From Sinomonas terrae (GTDB lineage Bacteria; Actinomycetota; Actinomycetes; Actinomycetales; Micrococcaceae): a stretch of 64,000 nucleotides of DNA. The notes under the pieces were generated by a model. The model was not told the origin of the DNA and made no database searches. It was given only the letters and a program-made list of their open reading frames with translations. The DNA lies in NCBI RefSeq assembly GCF_022539255.1, contig NZ_JAKZBV010000001.1:3534001-3598000 (forward strand). The letters are read 5' to 3'. Position 1 is the stretch's first letter; every line of letters begins with the position of its first letter. Positions 17,167 through 25,750 of the stretch are shown here, one piece after another. A program made the position numbers and the translations under genes.

Positions 17167-17768
17167 GTCATCGTCCTCCTAGGCTTCTGAAGAGACATAT
17201 GGAATACGGTCCGCCTTCTCTGCTGGCTGCGGCGTCGAGCTGCGGGCCAGTGCGGGTGAGGTAGCGCGTGCCGACGGACGTCGGTCAATGAGCAGCCCCA
17301 AGATCTCGTGGTCCTCGCAAATAGCGCTGGGACGGCAGGAGAATCACAGCGGGGCTGGGCGAAACGGCGGGCCGACAGGCCTGCCGTGATCTGGGTGCAG
17401 CCCGATGGCGCATTCCTCCGTCCCTCTGTCGGGCTGCGGACTTGTCAGAGCACGCTGCTTCACTCATTTGCGAGCCTAGACCCGCTGCGCCGGGCATTCA
17501 GCGTGTGACGGTATGCGGCGGAAGACGGCCCGGCGGAGCCCCCCTTCAGGGATGGCCGCGGCGCGGTGGGCGCCGCGGTGGCGACGGCTGCGATGGTCCC
17601 GGTGATCCAGGACGTCCAGGCTGCCCCCGTGTGGTCGTAGTAGGCGCCGATCCACGGGGAGATGAACAGAAGGACGCCGAGGGCGCACCGGGCGTACTCG
17701 AGCCATGGAATGCCGGGCTGCCTGGGTGGGTCACGTGTGTCTTCAGGAATACTGGGGAACTGGGGACC
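17167..17768. other. Gene-poor gap with one remnant
   Basis: 602 bases between the divergent FMN reductase and decarboxylase genes. The only recognisable content is the SPW-repeat-like remnant at 17460-17711. The rest has no supported gene. Confidence 0.4.
17460..17711 (-). pseudogene. Remnant of an SPW-repeat membrane protein
   Basis: On the minus strand one frame reads PWLEYARCALGVLLFISP, then WIGAY, then AAWTSWITGTIAAVAT. This has the S-P-W motif and spacing of a single SPW-repeat transmembrane unit. No ATG, GTG or TTG opens the frame next to it (it runs back through ATT-CCA-TGG), and the downstream part is low complexity. Family proteins carry one or two such units. Most likely a truncated gene. 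Confidence 0.4.
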
Positions 17769-19082
17769 ATGACAGAACGCGACCACAAGCAGCAAGGCGG
17801 ATGGCTTCCGGAGCAGGATGACCTCGAGGCGTGGCTGCAAGGGCACGCCGAGCGTACGGAAGACTCCGATGCGGAGACGCGATGGCACCCGGCCGTGCAG
17901 CAGTTCCACCAACTCGTGACGTCGGACCCGACCCTCCGCATGTACGCGACGAACATGATCGAGCAGGTGCCCTCGTCGAAGCCGTACCAGCAGCGGCACC
18001 TGCACAGCTTCGAGCAGATGCTCTCACTGGTCAATGCTGTCCTGACCACGGCGCCGGAGTTCAGCGAGGGGTCGATGATCACTACCCCGATGGCCGGGAT
18101 CCTCGACTGGACCATGGGAACGCCGGCCGGTTTCGCGTTCTACCGCGACCCGCGCGTCAACGAAGGCCTCAAAGACATCCTCAACGCCTGGTGCGCCTTC
18201 CTCGACAGTGAAGAATCCCTGTACGTGCTGAACGAGTCGGACACCGGGTGGAAGAGCGATAAGGCCCAACAGGTGGTGGGAATGAACCAGTTCGCCCACG
18301 ACCCAGCTGACCCGCACTGGGGATTCACGTCCTGGAACGACTTCTTCACCCGTCGCTTCGCCGATGGGGAGCGTCCAGTGGCCGGCGCGGACGACGACCG
18401 GGTGATCGTCAGTGCCTGCGAGTCAACCCCCTACAAACTCAGCACCGACGTGCAGCGGCGGGACGAGTTCTGGGTCAAGAGCCAGCCCTACTCGCTCGAG
18501 GACCTGCTCGCGAACGACCCGGCCGTCGATCAGTTCGTCGGTGGGACCGTCTATCAGGCGTTCCTCAGCGCCACGAACTACCACCGCTGGCACAGCCCGG
18601 TCTCGGGCACCGTGGTCCGCGCCTACGTCCAGCCCGGCACGTACTTCTCCGAGGCGGACTCAGAGGGCGCGGACGCCGTGGAACCGACCACTTCACAGGG
18701 GTATCTCGCCCACGTGGCCAGCCGCGCCATCATTCTGATTGAGGCGGACAACCCGGCGATCGGACTCGTCGCCGTCGTCCCGGTCGGGATGGTCGAGGTC
18801 TCCTCCTGCGTGATCGGCGAACACGTGGTCCCCGGACGCCACCTCGAAAAGGGCGACGATCTCGGCTACTTCCAGTTCGGCGGCTCCACAGAGTGCGTGA
18901 TCTTCCGGCCCGGAGCCGTCGAGTCCTTCGCACTGCAGGCCATCCCGCAGACCAGCGTGTCCCCCGTGCAGGTCAGGTCGCACCTGGCCACGGCTCCCGG
19001 CGGAACAGCTGATGGCCTCGGCGGAGCGGTGGCCGTCCAGACGTGGGCAGCTGACAGTGCCGAGAACGAAGTCCTTGCCTGA
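17769..19082 (+). CDS. Phosphatidylserine-decarboxylase family enzyme
   Basis: 437 residues. The N-terminal half (WHPAVQQFHQLVTSDPTLRMYATNMIEQV, then WNDFFTRRF) is the segment that precedes the catalytic domain in large PSD-like proteins. The catalytic part has NYHRWHSPVSGTV (catalytic His region) and the self-cleavage motif FGGSTECVIF, with Gly-Gly-Ser-Thr in place of the usual Leu-Gly-Ser-Thr; the Ser becomes the pyruvoyl group. This longer subgroup is often linked to secondary or small-molecule decarboxylation rather than phosphatidylethanolamine synthesis. No PssA partner adjoins. ATG 17769 starts the recognisable domain; the frame is open upstream to 17442. Confidence 0.87.
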   Translation: MTERDHKQQGGWLPEQDDLEAWLQGHAERTEDSDAETRWHPAVQQFHQLVTSDPTLRMYATNMIEQVPSSKPYQQRHLHSFEQMLSLVNAVLTTAPEFSEGSMITTPMAGILDWTMGTPAGFAFYRDPRVNEGLKDILNAWCAFLDSEESLYVLNESDTGWKSDKAQQVVGMNQFAHDPADPHWGFTSWNDFFTRRFADGERPVAGADDDRVIVSACESTPYKLSTDVQRRDEFWVKSQPYSLEDLLANDPAVDQFVGGTVYQAFLSATNYHRWHSPVSGTVVRAYVQPGTYFSEADSEGADAVEPTTSQGYLAHVASRAIILIEADNPAIGLVAVVPVGMVEVSSCVIGEHVVPGRHLEKGDDLGYFQFGGSTECVIFRPGAVESFALQAIPQTSVSPVQVRSHLATAPGGTADGLGGAVAVQTWAADSAENEVLA

Positions 19083-19206
19083 AATCGTCGTCCTCGAGGC
19101 AAGAACCGGCGGCGATTCGGCGAGGGTGCGAGGCCCGACACGAGCCCCTCACCCAGACCAGTTCGAGTCCCGGTTCCGACCCCTCCGACGCCGCCAAGCC
19201 GAAGGC

Positions 19207-19225
19207 CCAGCCCGTCACGGGCTGG
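19207..19225. terminator. Bidirectional hairpin between convergent genes
   Basis: CCAGCCCG (19207-19214) and CGGGCTGG (19218-19225) pair perfectly around TCA. It lies between the decarboxylase stop (19082, plus) and the VanZ stop (19245, minus). Confidence 0.5.
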
Positions 19226-19244
19226 TGGCCACCGGATGTTGTGT

Positions 19245-19823
19245 TCACATGTGTAGTCGGACGATGAAGAAGAAGTAGCACCAGACCGGCATCGAAAGCA
19301 GAGACAACACTGCCATCGCGGTCCGTAACCGGGATCGCTCGCGCAGGATCGCGGAGAGCAGCCGGAACGCGAGCATTCCGATGAGTCCTCCGGTGCAGTT
19401 CAGGATCACGTCGTCGATGTCCGACGCTCCAACCGCGAACACGCCCTGAATGATCTCTACGGCAACGCTGACCGAGGCGACCGTGAGCATGGTCAGCCAT
19501 GCGGCCGCCCGGTGTCGGAGCCACGATGCATAGACTCCGAGCGGGATGAAGATCAGGATGTTCCCGACGACGTTGGCGAACGCCACTTTCCCGGTCCCAT
19601 GAGAGTGGCTGAACGCATATTGGGTGATACTTGCGAACGGGATGAGATTTATCGATCTCTCCGAACCCGGTGCACGAGAGAAGAGAAGCAGCTTCAGCAG
19701 GAAAGCCGCGTAGAGGGCAAAGACGGCGAAGATGGCCACCGTCTCCGCTTTCGCCCGGTTCGTGGCGAGTCGCCAACTCGGCACATCATCCATGACCGCG
19801 GCGGGTTTTGGTTGCACACCCAT
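19245..19823 (-). CDS. VanZ family membrane protein
   Basis: 192 residues with four to five transmembrane helices. The VanZ pattern is clear: INLIPFASI after the first helix, GNILIFIPLGVY, VAVEIIQGVF and DIDDVILNCTGGLIGML. VanZ-type proteins are linked to low-level glycopeptide or lipoglycopeptide tolerance in some bacteria and are otherwise of unknown function. The last helix is followed by a short tail ending VRLHM. ATG 19793 (MDDVPS) is a possible alternative start. Confidence 0.88.
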   Translation of the reverse strand: MGVQPKPAAVMDDVPSWRLATNRAKAETVAIFAVFALYAAFLLKLLLFSRAPGSERSINLIPFASITQYAFSHSHGTGKVAFANVVGNILIFIPLGVYASWLRHRAAAWLTMLTVASVSVAVEIIQGVFAVGASDIDDVILNCTGGLIGMLAFRLLSAILRERSRLRTAMAVLSLLSMPVWCYFFFIVRLHM

Positions 19824-20103
19824 CCGCAGGACGGTACAGAGGGAACCTGTCGTGCTCCTGTGAGATCTGGATTCGACAACCGTCGCCGAGGAGCGCGATG
19901 GTCGCCCTCAACGACGCGACCGTCACCGTCAACCCGGCGAGGGGTTCTCCTCCAATGGCTGGGGGGGTCTGGACCAAAGTCCGCTGAGCCCCCGAAGGGA
20001 GGGAAGCCGCGATGCGATGGGCTTCGGCGGCATCCTCCGGGCTGAGACCGAAGGTGCCCTCGAGCTCGTCGGCGTTGGGGATCTCTCGGCAACGTTCGAA
20101 CAT
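19786..20103 (-). CDS. Hypothetical protein
   Basis: 105 residues from ATG 20103 (the frame is open to ATG 20151). It overlaps the start of vanZ by 38 nt. GC at third codon positions is high and the protein has a plausible composition, with helix FGLSPEDAAEAHRIAASL and strand LAGLTVTVASL. I recognise no family, and no ribosome site precedes either ATG. Could be a chance frame. Confidence 0.35.
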   Translation of the reverse strand: MFERCREIPNADELEGTFGLSPEDAAEAHRIAASLPSGAQRTLVQTPPAIGGEPLAGLTVTVASLRATIALLGDGCRIQISQEHDRFPLYRPADGCATKTRRGHG

Positions 20104-20182
20104 GGCCCGATGTGTTCGGACACCCTGCCGGCGATCACCGCCGAAGCCCATTCCCTAGGGGAAGAACTGGATGCTGCCTGTG

Positions 20183-20449
20183 TCAGTACTCGCGCCGCTC
20201 TTCGGCGATGATGTCCGGGTCGGCCTCGAAGGCGGGCTTCAGGCTCTCGTCCTCGTCCGCTGCCCCGCTGTCGAGCAGCTGTTCGGTGATCTCCTCCGGG
20301 TCGCCTCCCGGCGCCGGAAGATCGTCGGGGTCAACCATCGCGCGCCTGCCACTGGGCACCGACACGTCGGGCTCCACCTCCACTTCCGCCAAGGGGTCGT
20401 CCCTTTCGCCCAAGGCCCAGCTCGGGTCGTGGTCCTCAATGCTCGCCAT
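20183..20449 (-). CDS. Small acidic hypothetical protein
   Basis: 88 residues from ATG 20449, chosen for GGGAGGA six bases upstream. Strongly acidic and Pro/Asp/Glu-rich (PLAEVEVEPDVSVPSG, DPEEITEQLLDSGAADEDE), with no hydrophobic core, so probably disordered. Similar small acidic proteins are common in Micrococcaceae, without known function. Confidence 0.6.
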   Translation of the reverse strand: MASIEDHDPSWALGERDDPLAEVEVEPDVSVPSGRRAMVDPDDLPAPGGDPEEITEQLLDSGAADEDESLKPAFEADPDIIAEERREY

Positions 20450-20660
20450 CGCTCTTCCTCCCTGCTCTTGGCCTGACTCGTCCTGTCCCCGGAGAGCCCG
20501 ATGACGGGAGGGGACGGTCATGCCTTACCCGTCGGCGGTCTTTGAACACTCCCGCACCCCGTTGTGTCGGTCGCCTCTCGGGCCGCGGGCTCGGCTGCGG
20601 CCCCGGCACGGTCCGCACCTAGGGGGTCCCAGAAGAGCCACCGACCCGAGGGAGCCATCA

Positions 20661-20946
20661 ATGTCCGACCCGACCCGCCGACCCGCCGCTAAGCGCGACC
20701 GTGCCGAGCGCACGCTCTTGTACCTCAAGTACGTTGACGACGCCCGGCTGGAGCAGATCGTGGAGTTTCGCAGCGTGCACTCATCCAGCTCGCTAGGCAC
20801 TCAGAGTGGGAGCGGATCGGTGACGGGCTCACGCTCGAACGGCTCCGCATCCACGGCGGCACCCGATACCGGGCGGAGCTCCTGCGCCGCGAGGTCGCCG
20901 GCCTCCGCCGCGAAGTTCAATCCCTGAAGGAGAACCGGCAGTGAAC
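20661..20946 (+). pseudogene. Small coiled-coil hypothetical gene with a single-base frameshift
   Basis: GGGAG precedes ATG 20661. The first frame encodes MSDPTRRPAAKRDRAERTL, then YLKYVDDARLEQIVEF, and then degenerates into Ser/Gly repeats. Two bases over, the other frame continues sensibly: SQRALIQLARHSEWERIGDG, then RLRIHGGTRYRAELLRREV and a Leu/Arg/Glu heptad tail to TGA 20944-20946. Adding one T to the TTT near 20767 joins them into a roughly 95-residue protein. So the gene has lost one base, or the sequence has an error here. Confidence 0.5.
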
Positions 20947-21088
20947 GAAGTGGAGAATCCGGCGCTGCGCCGGTTCCGGGTCATGCGGTCCAACTACCAC
21001 AAGCCGCACCACTGCCCGGACTGATCCTGGCCTGCCCTGAAGTGGGGCAACGGAGGCTGCCCTTCCGGGTCCCTCGCCAGCCTCGGTT

Positions 21089-21256
21089 GTGGGTACGGGA
21101 AGTGGGACCACCGGAGGTCTCGCCCGCCCGGAGTGCCGCATCTACATCCTGCCGTTCGTGATGCGGAAGGTCGACCCGACGTACCACATCTCGAATCTCC
21201 GTTGGAAGATCTACATGGCCCGCCGCTACGGCTGGCACCACCTGCTCCGGCGGTGA
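21089..21256 (+). CDS. Small basic hypothetical protein or gene fragment
   Basis: From GTG 21089 to TGA 21254 the frame reads through ECRIYILPFVMRKVDPTYH and ISNLRWKIYMARRYGWHHL, a basic, aromatic-rich segment unlike random GC-rich translation. The N-terminal residues are Gly/Thr-rich and doubtful, so it may be the tail of a decayed gene. No family recognised. Confidence 0.25.
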   Translation: MGTGSGTTGGLARPECRIYILPFVMRKVDPTYHISNLRWKIYMARRYGWHHLLRR

Positions 21257-21272
21257 CCCGGGCAGGCGAGGA

Positions 21273-21797
21273 TCAGTCGCAGAAGGCGCAGACTCCGGAG
21301 GCGGACAGCTCGAGCCCGTGCACCGGGCAGACCGGGCGCGGCTCGCCTGCGGCCTTCTTCTGAGGGGTGACCTTCGCCTCGTTCCTGGCTGTCAGCCTCG
21401 GCTGGGCGTCCGCCGGAACGTCGTCCGCGTACTTCCAGTAGCAGTCGAGCCTGGCTGCGGCCGGTGCCGTCTCCCGCTCCAGCTCCGTGGCCGGCAGGTC
21501 CTTCCTAGCAACTCGCAGGACCTCGTCGAAGCCCTCTCCGACCTTCCCGTCGCTCGCGTGGACGACCAGCGACGTCAACTGCGGCAGGCCACGTTCATTG
21601 CCGAGGTGGATCACCTTGTTCAGGAGCCTGCTGCTGAAGTTGGGCATCAGCATGTCCGTGCGGATGCGAGTCTCGTCGAAGATCCGGTCGCGGAGCTCCC
21701 CGTAGGTGATGTAGGCCCCGTAATCCCCGGTTACACCCTCCAGAATCGGCACCGCAGCGGCTGCCCACTCGTTGAGGTTCTGCTCGAACGTGGACAT
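21273..21797 (-). CDS. Hypothetical protein with C-terminal Cys pair cluster
   Basis: 174 residues from ATG 21797. The body is mixed helix-strand (NEWAAAAVPILEGVTGDYGAY, LLNKVIHLGNERGLPQLTSLVV). The last 20 residues contain C-P-V-H and C-A-F-C, a possible small zinc knuckle. A repeated theme in accessory regions: a small domain plus a zinc tail for nucleic-acid or protein contact. I do not recognise the family. The frame is open upstream to 22100, but that extension is AT-richer and unsupported. Confidence 0.55.
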   Translation of the reverse strand: MSTFEQNLNEWAAAAVPILEGVTGDYGAYITYGELRDRIFDETRIRTDMLMPNFSSRLLNKVIHLGNERGLPQLTSLVVHASDGKVGEGFDEVLRVARKDLPATELERETAPAAARLDCYWKYADDVPADAQPRLTARNEAKVTPQKKAAGEPRPVCPVHGLELSASGVCAFCD

Positions 21798-22194
21798 ACG
21801 GCCCGACGTCCCCGGCGTTTCGCCTGGCCCTCGTCTGCGGATCCTTCTGAATCGCGCTGTTCCTGCTGACCCCATCGTGGATGAACGATACTGGGGTTGC
21901 GAAATGTCAATGCCCGGGACTTCTTCTGAGGATTTCGAGAATACTTCCCCGGCCCAGAAGGTTCCCTCTCTTGCACTAGTTGGAAGGACTTCCAAAACTG
22001 GGTGGGTCATGGCTCCAGCAAGAACCCGCGGCCAAGAAACTTCGCAGCTAACGGAGCCTGATTCTTCAGCGACTCGCGATGCGCTCACCGTCGTGAGCAC
22101 GGCTGACCGGCAACCGTCTTGGGCCCTTTGGCCCTACGCACCTCGCAGACAGGTATCCACCAGAGACGTGACTGCGTAGGGACCAAGTAGCGTT

Positions 22195-22215
22195 GGCCAA
22201 TGGCCTGCTTTTTTT
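22195..22215 (+). terminator. Short hairpin with T-run
   Basis: GGCC-AAT-GGCC is followed closely by TGC and seven T. Rho-independent form, plus strand. Confidence 0.45.
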
Positions 22216-22314
22216 CGGGTACTGACTTCTCATGCGGCTCCATCAGTCCGCTTTGTAGGGTCGAATTGAAAAGGCACCCGCCGAGTATTTAGCCCTGACC
22301 TAGCAATTGCTTTG

Positions 22315-22343
22315 AAAGACAGCTATGCCTATAGCTGTCTTTT
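22315..22343 (+). terminator. Rho-independent-type hairpin
   Basis: AAAGACAGCTA (22315-22325) pairs perfectly with TAGCTGTCTTT (22332-22342) around TGCCTA and runs into TTTTC. It sits just left of the ISL3 insertion and could shield transcripts in either direction. Confidence 0.55.
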
Positions 22344-22364
22344 CTCTGCACCAAATAGGACACC

Positions 22365-22372
22365 GCTTTTAT
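22365..22372. repeat. Left 8-bp target-site duplication of the ISL3 element
   Basis: GCTTTTAT directly abuts the left terminal inverted repeat; the same eight bases follow the right end at 23797-23804. Confidence 0.9.
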
Positions 22373-23796
22373 GGCTCATCGCAATCGGGGGTGTAGTTGG
22401 GGCCTGAATCCGCCGGTTTCGAGCAGTGCTCTGGCGATGTAGTTTGTGAGGTTGCGGAATCCGAGGGCGGAGCCGCGGAGGTGCTCGAGCCGGCCGTTGA
22501 TCGCCTCGGTGGGGCCGTTGGAGGTCCCGGGCCGGTCGAAGTAGGCGAGCACGTCCCCGGCGCGGCGCTTGAGCGTGCGGCCGAGCGTGATGAGCTCGGT
22601 CAGCGCGGCCGGGACGCCGGTGCTGAGGGCGTCGATCACGGATCGCATCAGGGCCCGACCGCGGGCCCGGTCCTCGTCGCGGTAGGCGGCGATGACGCGC
22701 TGGTAGATGCCCCAGGTCGCCTCGACCTCGGCGTGGTCGTCGGCGGCGAAGAGCGCTTCGAGCCGTGCGCTCTGCTTCTCGGTGAGGAGATCGTGCCCGG
22801 TGTGCAGGGTCCGGCGGGCGGCGTAGAGCGGGTCCCCGGTGCGGCCGCGGTGGCCGAGGGTCTCCTGCTGGATCCGCTGGCGGCACCGGTCCAGGGCCTC
22901 GCCGGCCAGCCGGACGACGTGGAACGGGTCCATGACCTCGACCGCGTCCGGGAGCTCCTCGGCGGCTGCGGTCTTGAACCCGGTGAACCCGTCCATCGCG
23001 ACGACCTCGATCCCGTCCCGCCACGCCTTCGGCCGGGCAGCCAGCCAGGCCTTGAACGCGTGCTTGGAGCGTCCCTCGACCATGTCCAGCAGCCGCGAGG
23101 GCCCGGTGCCGTCGCGGATCGGGGTGAGGTCGATGACCACGGTGACGTACTTCTCCCCGCGCCGGGTGTGCCGCCAGACGTGCTCATCGACGCCGATGAC
23201 CTTCACGCCGTCGAACCGGGACGGATCGCCGATCAGCACCCGGTGCCCCTCGGCCAGGACGGCGGTGTTCGCGGTGTGCCAGGACACTCCCAGGCCGCCC
23301 GCGACGCGGGCGACCGTGAGGTGCTGGCACACGATTCCTTCCAGTGCCCAGCGCAGCCCTGCGCGGGAGATCTTCGCCCGCGGCTCCGCGGCCTTGGCGA
23401 TGTCCTGCCGCCACACGCGGCCGCACCCCGTGCACTTGTAGCGACGCACCCTCACCAGCAGCGTCGTCGGCCGCCAGCCGAACGGCTCGTGGGCGAGCCG
23501 ACGCGTGACCGTGCCGCGCGCGATGCCCTGCGCACCGCAGGAATGGCACCACTCGTCGGGCTCCACGACGCGGCACTCCAGCACGGCCCGGTCCGGCCCG
23601 AGGCGCTGCCCGACGGCTTCGAGGCCGAGCCCGTCGAGCCGGCAGAACGTGGAAAGGTCAGGAGCCAGGAAGGTACCGTGGGACACGTCGAGGTCTTTCG
23701 GATGGGCGGCGTAGGAACCACCATCATCGGAAGACCTCGACCCCTACCCGGCCAACGACGCGCCCACCCCGACTACACCCTCAACTGCGAAGAGCC
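22373..23796 (-). mobile_element. ISL3-family insertion sequence, complete (1424 bp)
   Basis: The left end begins GGCTCATCGCAATCGGGGGT and the right end, read inward, GGCTCTTCGCAGTTGAGGGT; over 30 bases 25 match. A perfect 8-bp duplication GCTTTTAT flanks it, the length expected for ISL3 elements. One intact transposase gene fills it. Clean ends and duplication mean a recent insertion into the AT-rich region upstream of gtrA. Confidence 0.93.
22376..23686 (-). CDS. ISL3 family transposase
   Basis: 436 residues, GTG start. N-terminal zinc ribbon with C-H-S-C and C-T-G-C (about 47-90), helix-turn-helix near VARVAGGLGVSWHTANTAV, then the DDE core: VIGVDEHVWRH (first Asp), VVAMDGFTGFKTAA (second Asp) and the C-terminal SNGPTEAINGRLEHLRGSALGFRN with the Glu. 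Full length and undisrupted, so probably active. Its stop lies 3 bp inside the left end. Confidence 0.96.
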   Translation of the reverse strand: MSHGTFLAPDLSTFCRLDGLGLEAVGQRLGPDRAVLECRVVEPDEWCHSCGAQGIARGTVTRRLAHEPFGWRPTTLLVRVRRYKCTGCGRVWRQDIAKAAEPRAKISRAGLRWALEGIVCQHLTVARVAGGLGVSWHTANTAVLAEGHRVLIGDPSRFDGVKVIGVDEHVWRHTRRGEKYVTVVIDLTPIRDGTGPSRLLDMVEGRSKHAFKAWLAARPKAWRDGIEVVAMDGFTGFKTAAAEELPDAVEVMDPFHVVRLAGEALDRCRQRIQQETLGHRGRTGDPLYAARRTLHTGHDLLTEKQSARLEALFAADDHAEVEATWGIYQRVIAAYRDEDRARGRALMRSVIDALSTGVPAALTELITLGRTLKRRAGDVLAYFDRPGTSNGPTEAINGRLEHLRGSALGFRNLTNYIARALLETGGFRPQLHPRLR

Positions 23797-23804
23797 GCTT
23801 TTAT
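23797..23804. repeat. Right 8-bp target-site duplication of the ISL3 element
   Basis: GCTTTTAT, identical to 22365-22372, immediately after the right inverted repeat. Confidence 0.9.
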
Positions 23805-23872
23805 ATCGGTCGCGCCGGATCCCGGGCGCGGCCAGTTCGCGCTCGGCCCTTTTTCTACGTCAGGGATTTCAG

Positions 23873-24490
23873 ATGCGCGAACTTTCAATGCACGGTGCGG
23901 CAGAGGCCACAACGACGCCTCCGCCTCGCCTTCCACGCCCCAACTCAGCTTCTGCTGCTGGCACGATTCCGGCATCGGCGAGGGCTTGGGCTGGACGGGC
24001 GGCAGGCGCCCCTCGCCGAGTCGTCGCCCAGGTAGGCCTGTCGGAGTCCGGCCGCTTCGGGCGCCTGGTCCGTTTCGGGGCAGTCGGGGTCAGCGGGCTC
24101 GTGGTGAACCTGCTGGCTTTGGCAGTTCTCCTGATCACGCACCTTGGCTCCCGTGTCGTCGGAGGCGACATCCTCAGTGCGATCATTGCCACCCAGCTGG
24201 CAGTCGCATGGAACTTCGGCCTCACCGAACGCTGGGTGTTCAGAGGGCAGCGCGGCCACTGGATGCGCCGACTGCTGCCGTTCTGGATGCTCAGCTGCGC
24301 CGCCCTGGTCGCCCAGTTGCCTCTGGCTGCCATGCTCCAGCCCCTGCTGGACGGCTCCTACCTGATGGCCACGGGCGCGGCGGTATGCCTGCTCATGGTG
24401 ACCCGGTTCGCCGTCTGCGACCTCTGGCTCTACCCACGTCGCACCACCGTGAGCCACTGGGTCCGGCCGACTCCCGACCCGGCCCCCTGA
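23873..24490 (+). CDS. GtrA family membrane protein
   Basis: 205 residues from ATG 23873 (AGGGA upstream). After a Pro/Ala-rich cytoplasmic N-terminus, four membrane helices fit the GtrA fold: LVRFGAVGVSGLVVNLLALAVL, ILSAIIATQLAVAWNFGLTERWVF, LLPFWMLSCAALVAQLPL and VCLLMVTRFAVCDLWLYP. GtrA-type flippases move lipid-linked sugars for cell-surface glycosylation. It is immediately followed (GTG next to its TGA) by a secreted-protein gene, so the two were probably one unit before the IS insertion. Confidence 0.88.
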   Translation: MRELSMHGAAEATTTPPPRLPRPNSASAAGTIPASARAWAGRAAGAPRRVVAQVGLSESGRFGRLVRFGAVGVSGLVVNLLALAVLLITHLGSRVVGGDILSAIIATQLAVAWNFGLTERWVFRGQRGHWMRRLLPFWMLSCAALVAQLPLAAMLQPLLDGSYLMATGAAVCLLMVTRFAVCDLWLYPRRTTVSHWVRPTPDPAP

Positions 24491-25750
24491 GTGGCCATGC
24501 AGATCCCCAACGCACTCGGGACGAGGACCGGCCGACGACGCAGGCGGCCCGGCGGCTGGCGCACAGCCGCATGCCTGGCAGTTGCACTACTCGTCCCCTC
24601 CTTGACAATCGGACGGTCCGCGCAGGCGAGCCCCCCGCCGCTGCCCGCCCCATCGCTGCAGCAGGTGAACACTGCCATCGCCTCCGCCCAGGGCTACCTC
24701 GACGGACTGTACAAGCCGCTCCCGGACGGGCAGTCCGTGCAGAGCGAGGACTACGGGCTCCCCCTGCGCGTGTACTTCCCCGAGTATCGCCAATGGGTGC
24801 TCCTCGGGCAGGGCCGCGCTGGGGACTGCATCCCGCAATGCACCGGCGCCAGCTCCATCACACCAGTCACCGCCAGCACGACGACGGAGGCCTACGCCGT
24901 CTCCTTCTCCAGCCCCTCGAAATCAGACGCATTGCGCGTCACCGTGTCGCTGGACTGGGCCTACCGTCCCGGCCAGTTCAGCATCACCCTCTCAACCCCA
25001 CAGCTGAACGACAGGTCCACCAGCGCCCAACTCTGGCTCGACGACGTGCCGCTGGCGACCTACTCCTCCGGCAGCCCAGCCGTATCGATGACGCGCTCCT
25101 TCCCCACCGCCGAGCGCAGCCTGCTGAGGAGCCTCCGCTACACTGTCCGGCACGGCACCCAAGAAGCGTATCTCTACACGACGAGCCTCGGCGACAGCGC
25201 CCGCGCGGACCGGCTCGCGGCCTTCCTGCGGGCCAACGGCTTCACTCCCGGGGTCGACCTGCGGGCAACGATCTTCGGGCAGGGGCGGAACCTCCCGGAG
25301 GACCTGCCCTTCCTCTCCTCCGGCCCCGACAACGCCTACGCCGACTGCGACCACATCCCGGCCCCCGGAACCACTGCCTACCCCTACACCAGCAAGGTCT
25401 GCAGCCTCGGAGTCGATACCTTCCTGCTGGCCGGCCGCCGCGACCCGTTCCTCCAAGCGACCCAGGCCCTGCAGACCCTGACCAACCACAGCGACCCGAA
25501 CAGCCCCTACCCTCCCCTGGTCTCCCTCGGGCTCGAAGGAGGAACACCCGCACAGACCGCGGACCACCTCCAGCAGGTCTGGGACGCCCTCGGCTACGGC
25601 ATCCCGGCCTGCACCCCCCTGGGCTGCGATCCCGGCCGGGCCTCCGGGCTGCGGACATTCGTCTTCGGCTCACTGGAAACGACCCTCGGCTACACCTACG
25701 GGCAGGTGAGCCGGCAGCGGTACGCCGACAACGCCGCCGCTCAGGCCTGA
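24491..25750 (+). pseudogene. Secreted protein of unknown function, 5' part (gene split by an IS)
   Basis: 419 codons starting at GTG directly after the gtrA stop (ATG 24497 is an alternative). An Arg-rich N-terminus and hydrophobic CLAVALLVPSLTIG followed by SAQA mark an export signal. The mature protein has paired cysteines (CIPQC, YADCDH, KVCSLG, CTPLGCDPG). The stop TGA at 25748-25750 is created by the IS end. The rest of the gene continues at 28138, so the intact protein would have about 510 residues. I recognise no family. Confidence 0.85.
25395..25746 (+). repeat. Target duplication of the IS1634-type element, left copy (352 bp)
   Basis: Bases 25395-25746 are repeated exactly at 27786-28137 (offset 2391) on either side of the element; outside them the sequences diverge at once. 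The repeat keeps the reading frame of the host gene. Confidence 0.95.

Larger units (their letters stand above)
21798..22372. other. Comparatively AT-rich, gene-less stretch left of the ISL3 element
   Basis: About 575 bases with visibly lower GC than the rest of the window. It holds two terminator-like structures (22195-22215 and 22315-22342) and the left 8-bp target duplication of the IS. No supported gene. The composition suggests foreign or decayed DNA. Confidence 0.45.

Noticed and set aside
22397..24490. 697-codon open frame ending in GtrA
   Set aside because: The first 490 codons are antisense to the ISL3 transposase. GtrA itself starts at 23873.
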